NCBI RefSeq assembly: GCF_001522545.3
Contig: NC_031771.1
Location: 27,103,277 to 27,167,276 of the forward strand
DNA: 64,000 nt
Direction: 5' to 3'
From: Parus major
Lineage: Eukaryota; Chordata; Aves; Passeriformes; Paridae
The notes under the pieces were generated by a model that worked only from the letters and a program-made list of their open reading frames with translations, ran no database searches and was not told the origin of the DNA. Shown one piece after another: positions 43,901-55,900 of the stretch (its first letter is position 1; every line of letters starts with the position of its first letter). The translations under genes were made by a program, and so were the position numbers.

Positions 43901-46900
43901 CCTAGGCCCCTTTTTCAAATCCAGTTGTCAATGTCCCCTTCCCTGGAGAGAGTGATCATAGCTACTTGGCTTCCATTATCCCAGCATCATAGCACCCAGA
44001 TGATAATGTGCTGACCTGGAAGACAGATGAAATATTTTTGCATCTCCCACATCTGATACAAAGATAGGTTGTTTGATTCAAACAAAGATTCTTGTTTTGC
44101 CTCTTTCTCATGTTCTGGTGATGACCCTGATTCATCCTCCTTTACAAGCTGAGTTTCGTGTCCATTTCTTGTGTATAGGAGTGACTGAATTCAGAGGGGT
44201 TAGTCCTCCCTTCCGTCTGCATTGCCTGTCACCAGTGTTGAAGTAGCTGCAGGGCTTTTGTTTTAGCATCAGATCCACTTTCTTTTCCTCCTGAGAAGAA
44301 TAGTGTCAAATAGAGTTGGTAGGCCTGAGACAGCACATTTTTTGTGTCTCTGGAATTGCCTGTATACCCCTGTATTCAGCACTGGTGAGGCCACATCTCA
44401 AGTCATGGGTCCAGTTCTGGGCCCCTCAGCTTAAGAGGGACTTTGAAGTGCTGGAGCATGTCCAGAGAAGCTGGCAAAGCTAGTGAAGGGTCCAGAGCAC
44501 AGGTCTCATGAGGAGCAGCTGAGGGAGCTGTGGTTGTTTAACCTGGGGGAAAGAAGGTTCAGAGGACACCTTATCATGCACTACAGCTACCTGAGAGGAG
44601 GTGGAGTCACCATACCTGGAAGTGTTTAAAGAAAGACTGGATGTGGCACTTAGAACTAGTTGACATGGTGGTGTTGGATCATAGGTTGGACTTGATGATC
44701 TCAGAGGTCTTTCCCAACCTAATTGATTCTGTGGAGATATAATGATAGGAACATGCTTGTTTGAGCATCTCAGGATATTAAAAATCCTCAAGACCTGTTG
44801 TAATTACCCTGGAGGATAAGGGGAAGAGGAAAGGAAGTGTGCCCCCTTCATGGTCTGAGTTTCCAAAGTGAAAAGGTAAAAGGTATAATTAGCAAGTTTC
44901 TGATAGATGACTCCCACGTGCAGGGATGACAGCCATGCCGAGTGCAAATACCAGAATAGTTTCACAACCAGCAATTACATCGTATCATTAGCCAGTGTTA
45001 CAAAGTACAGCTTGATAACCTCAGCCGGGTTTCCATGGGTGATAAACATCATAACAGAGAACACATACTGCAAGTAGGCCAGTACATAATTGAAGAACAA
45101 ACACATCAACTTTGAGAGTAAATAATTCATTGTGATCAGTGGCTATTAAACTAATACAATGAATGCTTGTAAATTTCTTCTAGCATATTCTAGTCAGATC
45201 TGTTGTTATCTCAACCCATTAAGCCCCATGTGGGGTGTGAACAAGGCCTGTCAGGGTTTATTCCCAGGCGGCAACTAAGTGCCACTCAGCCACTCTCTCA
45301 CCCCCCCATCCCAGTGTATTAAGGAGAAGAGTTGGAAAAATGGGAAAAAATAAACCACACAAGTTGAGATAAGAACAGTTTAATAATTGAAACAAAGTAG
45401 TAGTCGTTGGTATTATTAAAATGGAGGTGACAAAAAAGTAAGAGACAAAAAACCCAAGAAAGACAAGTGATGCACCATAGAGTATCCCTCCACCCACTGA
45501 CCAATGCCCAGCCTGTCCCCCAGCAGTGATCAGCTGCTCCCAGCCAACTCCCCATTCTCCCCATTTATATACTGGGCATGATGCTCTGGGGTGTGGAATA
45601 TCCCTCTGGCCACTTCAGGTCAGCTGTCCTGGCCATGCTCCCTCCCAGCTCCTTGTGCACCCGCTTGCTGGCAGAGCTCTGGGAGACTGAAAAGTCATTG
45701 ACTTAAAGTCTACTCTAAGTGTTGGTACTGAGCAACAACCAAGCCCAAAATTCCTGTATTGATGTATTTTTTTTAGAAGCTTTCAGAAAATATACTTAAA
45801 GATAAACACAGAATGCATAGAGAAGTTTGTCTTTAATGCAGACAGCAACATTAAGAAGAAAAGGGGGTTGCATCATGGAAAAGATGGAAACGTTCAAGTT
45901 TTAGGATTCAACTGTCGAAGAGTTGTGACACAAAATTCCATCCAGTGTTGCGGTATATTGAGTGAGATGGAAAGAGATTTTTCTTCCTTTAAAAGCTACC
46001 AAACTGGATGGAGCATTTCTGTCGCATTTTTTATACCTTTTTTCTCCCTAAACAAAGATTTCTTTTAGGTATATAATGAATTGTTACTGTATTGTGACCT
46101 TTTAAAAGGGAGCAGCAGAGCCTTATCTGTAAAGCTATTACTGGAAGTCTACTAGATCAGTACTTAATTAGGAATATGTTTTATTTATTCACATTGCAAT
46201 GGATTCCTGATTTGGGTGTTTGAAAATTGTGTTCTTTGTACAGATCAACCTATTTTTAAATGGGCAGCATGTTGAGATATTTGAGGAGGAGCTCACGTTT
46301 ACATCAGATGAGGTGGATTCATTTGATCTACCCAAGACAAGCAGTGAGTTGAAAGGTATGTTCATCTTTGTACTTGTGAATGTATCATTTGCTATCTTTG
46401 TCCTGGTAAATTGTGTTAGATTTTGACTGTGAAATACATTTTGCCTGTTTATGTGATACGTTTTTATAGCTATTGCAAAACACAGGCTGTTTTCTTGGAA
46501 GGGGGTAAGTGTCATGCAGTATAACATGTATTTGAGACTCTAACAAAGTATGGGAGTAAATTTTTATTAAAAACCCCTATGCCGTAAACAAAACTGAAGA
46601 CCATGTAAAGCTGGCTTGAAATTGAAAATGTGGTTTCAAAGTATACTGTTATTTTATATTTTGTGGATCCTGTGAATCCTGGGAATATTTGGGTTTATCG
46701 TACATCAAAATAGTGCTCAGAACAAAGGACAGACGAACAGATTGATTTAAAGACTTACAGCACTTAGATAATTAAAATTCACTCCTGTTCTATATGGCAG
46801 CCTTCATAAGATTAACAAGAATGGGATCAGCCTGGAACTGGTGACTTTAAAAGAAATCATACTGGGTTAATAATCCAGCATGATAGTTCCTCTGTTGCTG

Positions 46901-49900
46901 CTAAACGTGTCTAACCAAATTCTCTGAGAAAGAAGAGAACCTTGAGAAGGGCCAACCAATGAGCTGAATGGAGCAGGTCAGGATGTCTGCAATGACAAAA
47001 GGGTTAGCAAAGGGTTTGGGGTTTTTTTTTCAAGGTGACTACAGTGCTGAATAATGGAGAAGCAAAAAGCTAGTGGACTCCTTACTGCCTACTTTCTACT
47101 GAATTCTTCAGGCCTTTTTTCAGGCAAAACCCCACTTTTGAGAGACAGCAGAACGTTTCTGGTTATTTCCCCTGAGAATGATCTCTAAACTTTTGCCCTT
47201 GGTTGTAAATATAAATGTTTTCTGCATGTGACTAAATACTTACCTACTTCTGTGGCTTAGTGTAGGACAGCATGGATGAGAAAGACAAATGGGTTAGACT
47301 GTAAAAGGAATAGCTTCTGCTAAAGCATTTTCTGTCAGCATTTAGGAGAGAGGGGAAAGTATTTTTCTTAGTTTCATGGTTATCTCAAGTGTGAGGGACT
47401 GTTAGTCGTTGTTGAATAGATAAGAGAAATATGTGAAAATGGATTTAAAATATGCTGCTAGATGTGCTTCTGGGAGGGTGGAATTTAAATTTACCATTTT
47501 TCCTAGCTTTGAAGGGAATTCTTTTGTAGATTTATTTAAGATGTTTATTAAATGAAAACAATTTCCTGATAAACAGATCATGAAAGATAAATCAGTTTGG
47601 GTAATAATAAATGAGAACACCAGAACACTGACTTGAACTGGTTTAATTTAAAGGGAGATTGTCAGAGACTGACTGTGAAAAACGTCTGATGGAGAATAGA
47701 TTTCTACAGCTTATGCAATTTAGGTATTGTCTAATCTCAGCCTTTGAAAAAAACACTACATTTTGTCTTGAATTGTATATTGAATGAAATGATGAAAATT
47801 AATGTGATTTTGTAGTGTTATGAAGTGTGGTAGTCTTGTCCAAAATGAGTGATGGGCTTTAGCTGGACTTTCAGATCCACTCTCAGTGGAGATGTTTAAT
47901 CAAAAATAATATTCTCCAATTGAATAAATATACCCTTAAATATTTTCTGCTACATTTCATGGCACATTTCTGCTTGAAAGTGAACATGGAAAAGATTGTG
48001 ATCTTCAAGCTCAAAACAAACCCGTATTCTGCTTTTTCACTGTATGCTTTAACCTCTTCAAATTCCTTGTTCCTGTGGCTTTCTACCACTGAGGAGCCAT
48101 TGCGCCAGACTAAACTATAATCACTCTTACACCTCACCCTTCACAGTGACCCAATATAGTATAAAACTTTAGGTCTTAATTAAAGCAGTTCAATGCTGAA
48201 AAGTTGTTGTTTGGGTAGATTGTGGGGGAGATTTTCTGATCCAGGTGTGCCAGTAGAAGAGGTTGCTGTGGTGAGCCCTAGTTATTTCTTATGGTTCTCC
48301 TTGTTATTGCCACTCATGTGCCAGCAGAGCTCCTCTTGTTGCTTCAACCAAAAACAGATACACTGTACAAATTATGTGTCATGTCATAGTAAGGCATCTC
48401 CCACCCCATACCCAGATGGATTTGGGGGATCTGTCCAGTTGCCACTTGCCACACAGACAGCATCAGTGAAAACTGCAGCCAACAGGATTTGGACATAGTT
48501 TCCCTCTTACCTAGGTCAACCTGGCTCATGTCTGTGTCAGTAATTTTCTGTGGGCAGGAAGGAGTTGAAGGTAAGGATGATTAGGCTAGTACTGGGTTTA
48601 CCTGATTACCTGATGCAGTTCACAGAATACATTATCTACTCATGCCTGCATAGTAGGTGCACTGTGCTCTAAGTGATGCCCCTGGCCAGTATTTGGAGCA
48701 TAAGATCTTTAATACTGGGTCCAGTATTTGGAGCATAAGATCTTTAATACTGGGTCTCCTACTCCCTAAAATTAAAACAAAATTTAAAAAGGAAAAAAAA
48801 AACCCAAGATAGTTTGGTATTCTCAGCAGAAGCGATAATATTACAAAAAGGACAGACTGATGTATTTTCAGATCTCATTGTGCCTTGCAACATGAAGTTA
48901 GTCCAGCAAAACTGATTTGCATGATCTTGTATATTCAGTTTGTTTAAATTTGGAACATTTGTGGCTTGCTTCTAGCTCCCATCAGCAGCAGCTGCACCAG
49001 AAGCTGCCACAAAGCAGGAAGGCTGTCACTTCCCTGCTCTGCATATTCCCCCTACTGGTGTCCAAGGAGCAGAGAGAGGGTGAGAACTCACTTCCATCCA
49101 GAAGGATGAAAAAAAAACAGGAAGGGGACAGAGGAGAGAAGGAGTGAGGGATGAGAAATTTCCTGTGAGTCAGGAGTGGAGGTCAGTCTGTTATTGATGG
49201 GGAGATTGAAAAGCCAAGGAGGCCAGGAGAATGATATGGCCATAGGAAAGTTGGATCGGAAGCAAAACTGACTGAAAAGTTCTCAATTCTCACTGCCTAA
49301 AAGCTCGGATATTGCCCATGCTTCAAGTGTCAGTGTTAAGGTGTGATCAATGAGTAACTCCAGCTCAGTAGCAAAGTGGGTGTTTCATCTCTCTCTTTAG
49401 AGAATAGGAGCTAGATGTGACAGCCTACTATTCTTAGTAATCAACAGTTGCAGGAGGTCTGTGCTTAACCATCAAACCTTAGGTATGTACTGTGTGGATC
49501 CCACAGTATTGACTTTCTGGATTTGGGCAGGAGTGGGTTTGCGTTTTGCTACATAGATAAAAATACTTCATATGAACTTCATTCAGTGAAGTGCAACAAC
49601 GTCTATGTTTCTTGAACATCCAGTACTCAGACATGGAAAAGTTAAAAAATCAAGACTGGCTTCTGAGAAAGCATACAGTTTCTTATATAAAACTAAGGTA
49701 TTTACAAAAACAGTAACTTGAAAAAGAAATCTTAGTTTTCTTCTAGTTTTCTTCTATACAGCTGGATAAGAAGTATAGTGCAAATGCAAGTGAGAGATGT
49801 GTTGTCTTGAAAAGGTTTTCTACTGGCATTAGCAGACTAAACAGACATTACAGACTTATCAGGACAGTAGCAACTGCAGGTATTTCCACCTGCACTGGAA

Positions 49901-52900
49901 GCAGAGATCTGTATGTTAAGGGGACAAAAGTTACAGCAAGCAAGAAAAGACAAGCAGCTGCTATGCCTCCTTCAGAGATACAGCATTGCAAAGGCCAAGA
50001 TGCAAATCATATTGAAGGGTGATGCATGGTACAGCACTTGGCTGTAAAAAAGTGAAAGGGATTTGGGAGATGGAGCAGGAGGGGTCAACTTCCTAATTTT
50101 GGCCCCAGTCTCACCTCTTATCCTCTAGGTGTTCCTGTGAGAAGGATTGGAAATTTCAGAGTACAATGCAAAAATTGTGCATTTAAACTGACAGTTACTC
50201 CTTCAAAATACGTGATTTTTTGTAGCACCATTAAAATGAATTCATTTTTATCTTGTACAGATCTGCCAAGTGGTCCACATACTTACCGCTTAGAAGATCT
50301 TGCCTACACTAGAAGTGGAGACAAAGGCAATTCTGCAAACATAGGTATTTTTCTTTCTTTTGCTTTCTGAAGTGATGTAACACTTTCACATAAGAGTTAC
50401 ATATCAAGTGCTAGTCTTAAACATCTTGACCTTTATTTTTTATAATTGTGCTGAAACAGAAGACAATACATATTGAATATGGACTTTACTAATGAAATAC
50501 CTGTAGTCTTCTGATGAGCAGCTGTTGTAATCTGAGGTACTAAGAAAACAATTATAGCATGTCATACTGAAAAGAAAGGTTTTTGTTTAGGGTTGGAAAG
50601 TTGAGCTCCCAGAAGTTAAGTAATGCCTTTTTAGGGTTTCTTTTACATGTCAGTTGCTACTCCTTCATGTGTGTATGTTACATAATATAATTTCTTAGTT
50701 GTCTGATAATATATAATATTTTCATACATTAATTTTGTAACACATCTATGGCTAAAACATTGACAGAGTTAGGAAATACTAAAGTTTTTCTCATATATAC
50801 AAGAATGTTTTTATTATATTGCTAATGCAAATGGTGTATTTCAGTATGCAGTCTCTTTGCATTGATTGTGCTGCTTCTTGCATTGTTTAATAATTCCTTC
50901 TATTCCTTACTTCTGCATGCAACATTTGGCTCTCTTACTTGTTGGAAGATGAGAGCGTGTGGTGTTCAAAGCTCAGTATGAATTAAAGGTGCGTTTGGGA
51001 TTTGATTTGCTATTAGCTGTCATGCTAAAACAGATTAATTTTGTTCATTTGTATTCAGGAATATACTTTCCTTGTCCTTGTTTGTGAAACTGGTTTTTTT
51101 TTGGGTTGAAAAATGAAGCAATGTTGATTTTTTTTTTCTTTTCTTTTTCCTTTTTTATTCTTTCTCCATGATTGACCACTGTTGCAATGTAGCATTGCCA
51201 AGTCATGAATGATGTATACATAATAGACTGCTTCAGATATAAAGACACTACTGCTTTTCTAAGGAACAACACTAACAACAACAAATTTAACCTCTATAAA
51301 GTCCAGGTAGAGAGATCCCTGTGACACAAACCTATTTTCCTGATCCTGCTCTGGAACCTCAGCTTTAGCATAAAATTAGCTGAAGCTTATAAAGCATATA
51401 TACAACAATAAAAATGTAATTGTGATTTCTCACACTTCAGAATCCTGTGCAAGAGATGGGGCAAGGACCAAACCTTTGATCACTGGTCATACCTTGTTGT
51501 GGTTAATTGTGATTACTTAAATATCTAAGTCTTGCAAACCATTTAAAGGAAGAACATTGCCTGTGGGTGGTTTGTTGTGATGTTGTTGTTCTTTAGGTGT
51601 CTTTCAGTGGCAGGGCCTGTTTGCAGCAGGAAAAAAATCCAGTGATCACTTAGTGGTCACTTAGCATTCTTTGGTGTCATGCTGCACCCTACATCTCTAC
51701 TGACAGAGGGAGAGCTGTCATATTGTTGTATATTTTATTCAGGAGCTCGTTAAAGGAGATCCATATGTACAGTTTCAGTTAAGCGGAGGATCTCAAATTG
51801 GTTTTGGAAGGATAAACACAAACTGGTTTTAACACTTCCTATTTGAACTAATGCCAATCAATGCCTAACAGGTGTGATAGCACGGCATCCCCTCTACTAT
51901 CCATACCTAAAGAAAACTTTAACTGCTCAAGCCCTGAAGAATTACTTTCAACACCTTTTAGAGCATGAGAAACCAGAAGAAGAGCTAGTAACAAGGTGAG
52001 TAGCTTGCTGTGCATCCTACAGTTGTCTGGTAGATACATGATAGTATCAGAAGTTATCTTAAAATATGCAACATAAATATTGCAAACTTGTGTGTCTTTC
52101 ATTTGTTTTTTGGGTTTTTTTTATATCTTCCTTTGCCTTTTTAAATAACAACTTGAGCATAGTCACTGAGAAAGAACATGAACTTGGGCCTCTCTCGAAG
52201 CTGGACAAAGGCCGTGAATCCGTTTAGTGAAGGCATTTAAATTCTCAGAATTAGCTTAGTAGTGTTGGGGCTGTTCCTTTGTTTTGTTCCAGTACAGAAT
52301 GTCTTTACTGACTAGAAATAGCTTCCCATGTCCTTTGAGAAATGTATCTTTCCACTGGTTTTGAACCATTTGGAAACTGCAGGAGCTTTAGTAACTGAAG
52401 CTTCCCAAGCCTCTGAGCTGAACTGAGGGTTAGAAATCTGTAAAACACTACCTGAAAGACATTCACACAGCCAGTGTAGTCTGGAGCCCAAACTTACCTG
52501 ATAATCCATCACAAATGGGCCTCATACTGTCCCTATTTCTGTAAAGGATTTTAATATATATGAAGTTTAACTCACTTCAGAGAAGCTATTCCTTCTAGTA
52601 CCCCACTCTAACCCACTTTTGGGTTATACTCATATACCAAGCCAGAATTTAAAGAAAAAAACATAGCTAATTTTTCTTCAAATCTGAAAGAGAATATATC
52701 CTAAACAAGACACTTTAATGTGATACTCATCTACTAAAGAATATCCTCTGCCAGCAGACAATATGTAACATTCTTATTTTTGTGGTATGGCTGATGCTCA
52801 TGACCCTTCCTGGGAATGAAACACACAGTTCTCTTGTTGTAGCATGAGGTAATGAAGCTTGCTCTCCTAAGGATGTCCACTAAAACAGTCAACAGATTTT

Positions 52901-55900
52901 AAACCTTTTTATCTCTTTGGAAACAAGTAAAAGCTAAATTCTGCCACAAACCATCCAGTCCTCTAAAACTTGTTTTGATACGAAGTCAGTTATGCTGCAC
53001 ATAAGGAGATTTTGCCAAAACCCTTTCTGTATTTCCATAGGTAGTTGGATAAACTGTTAACTGTTTTTTTTTGTTTGCTTAAAGAGCTTGAGTCAGAAAG
53101 GTACAGGTCAAAGCTCAGAGAGAGCTTGGAGTTATTTTAACCCCTGATCTTTGAATTGTAAGTGCTGGTTTTGTCTTCATAAGCAGCTCAGTGCAGATCT
53201 CACCCACTGTTTCGTAAGTGCTAACAAATCTATGTATCTAATAAATTGTGATACTAAGAATTTGAATTTCCTCAAACTGAGCAGAGAGGGGAAGAAATAA
53301 ACTATGCCATGTCTCCTAATGATACTTGTAGAAATTGATTCATTGCCATTCCTTTATGCTGTTTATGTAATAAATAAAACTAGAAATTTGCTCTGTCTGG
53401 ATGTAGCCAAATTAATTTGGTTAATTAGATTATCTGTTTGAGGTTTTGGCTTCCTTTAATGATGTGATAATGGAGCTCTGTGAGTGAATTGGAAAGCTAC
53501 TAGGGAGAAAGAATAAAACCTCTTGTGGAAATATTTAGGATTATAAGGATTATGCTCATGTGCTTCAGATTGTGTAGTTTCTTTTTAAATGATTGTTTAT
53601 TTTTTAGTTTTAATTGTCATAAAATAGAGCTGTCTTACTGTCTGATTCATTTCCTTTTTCTAAATGGTGAGTAGTTAAAAGCTATGTATTAGTTTTGCTA
53701 CCATAAACATACCAACCATGGCTCTACCTCACTACAGAACAGAGTCTGTTAACCAGTTGCCTTTCATGCTTTTTCACTTGAGACATTAAATAGGTGTACT
53801 AAACAGAGAGCAGTTGGGATTATTTTGGTAGTGAACACCGAAAACTCATAAACTTCCAGATTGGCAGGTAAAATAATGGCAGTAGATGATCTTTTAATCC
53901 CAAGGTGATTGCTTACCACAGTAGAGTGCTGGAGTACATTCTTAACAAGTCTGGGTATCTTAAGATACAGAATAAGGAACTTTTTGTGCAGTGGTACTAG
54001 GTCAGTCATTTAAGAGGGATGATAAAACTATCCTGAGATTTTGCTGTTTTCATCTTCTGAAATGTGGTATATGTAATGTTTTATATATAATATGTTCAAA
54101 GTTCAGAAATACTAAAAAATGACAGCTTGATTTCTTCCTATGCAATGTTTTCACCATGAGCTGAAGAACAAGAAATGTGGATGCCGATGCTTCTCAATGG
54201 CTTTTTTGTACATACATTTGTTAGAGAGGAAAAATAAGTATTTCTCTACAGAATATCTCATATGCAAACAATTCTTTAAGCCTATGAACTTGGTTCCTGC
54301 TTTCCTGTGATGAAAACAGTCCTGTCTTTTCTTTGATTTAAATGCATTAAATAATTTTATATCATTATTATTTCCATGCATTTTAATGGGAAATGCTCTG
54401 GGAAACCTGACTTCTCTGAATATTATGGACAGCACTTTAAAGGAAGTAGTTAAGCAGGCATTCTGTTGTGCATAAGCATAGGAATGCAGCTAGAACAGTG
54501 AATATTCTTTGTATTACTGGCTTCTGTTACAGATAGAGTGTTCTTTGAAGGGTTTATTTTTTTTTTTCCTGTGTTTTTTAAAAGCAGCTCTTAAGACATT
54601 TAATCAAATTCTACAATTAGATAATTTTTTCCCTTTAGATCTCAGTTAATTAAGCTTTAATTGTTTAATTATGCTAAGTAAATGGCTGCCAGCATTTTGG
54701 TCAATGTGTTGTTGCTGCTTAAGACTATTATAATGGGTATAGTGGTTTTTCTTCCTTTTATTGTGCAAGTTTATTTTCTGTGTGGAAATATTTTGGATGC
54801 TCAGATGCTTCAGACAAGCCTTAAAATAATGAAGATGCTGGCCTTCATATATTATTTTGTAATCCTCATTTTAGCTAGATTATCCCACTGTAAGTATTTT
54901 CTCAGAGTAAATAATGTGCCATGTTATAGTGTTCCAAATTAAGATCTGTTGCTTGTATTACATATTTCCTCTGCCAGAATTACTGCAGAAAGTGAAATTA
55001 AATTCTTCAACATATTTGTTTTTGCATTTATATGCTCTTCAGTTTCTTTCCTGATTGATTTTCATGACACTTCTTTTGAGAGATGAGGTAGTATTAGGAA
55101 TCGATATTCCATCAGTCCTAGATCTTGAGGAGACATCCTCCAGTTTTGAAATTCTTTGCTGCCTGAAAATCTTTGCCAGCTTTTCAGAGTAAAATTTATA
55201 GTGTAGTGCTTTGCTCTGGCTTTCGTGATATATAATGATTGGAAATTTTCATTTAGATTTTTAGAAAATTTTGTGGAGTTATCTGGTTGTGCTATATAGT
55301 TGATTATGGTATTAAATTTAGTAAAATAGCTAGGCAACTAACTGTAGAATTGCTTTATTCTTCATATTCGTGTTACCTAATAGAGCACTGGTAGATTGGT
55401 CTACTTTCCTGCCTTCCCTGTGGATTTGCCTTTAAGCGTGTTAATGTTGCCCCTCAACTAGTTTTTGAGAAAGAGCAACAGAATGCTGACACCAATTTTT
55501 TTTCTTAATAACAACTACTAATACTAATATTAAAGCAGAGAGTAGTAATGAAAAAGTAGAAGGAACTCGAAGTTAAAACTTTTTACCTGGGAGACAGATA
55601 TGGACACTCCATGACTACTTGCTTTCTAAACCAAGAACTGAAGTGATTACCAGACAGCTCAGCAGAATCATCTCCTTCCACAAGAGGTTTGGGTCATATG
55701 CCCAAGATAAAAGGGCAGACAGGGCTGTGAGCACCAGCAACAGCCACTGTTTTCACAGTGCTCAAAAGGAGCTGAAAGAGAAAAACCTCAAAGTGACAAA
55801 ATCAGCAGCATAAGAGCACTGCAAGGAATTCCACCTATATTAGGGGGAAAGATTAAAAGAGTCTGTCCCAAACATATGAAATCAGGTAGGTGATTAAAGA

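Larger units (their letters stand above)
41078..46243 (+). other. Intron 15 (transposon-rich)
   Basis: GTAGGA to GTACAG, phase 0. The second half holds an odd block at about 43370-44310, a CR1 copy at 44360-44745 and an LTR-like block at 45249-45770 (separate entries). The first half is plain AT-rich sequence. Confidence 0.82.

Noticed and set aside
45258..45564. Minus-strand open frames of about 80 codons
   Set aside because: They lie within the LTR fragment and are incidental to its sequence.
55619..55810. Protein-like frame of 64 codons in intron 18
   Set aside because: It is short, lacks splice context and matches no family I know; likely chance or a worn repeat.
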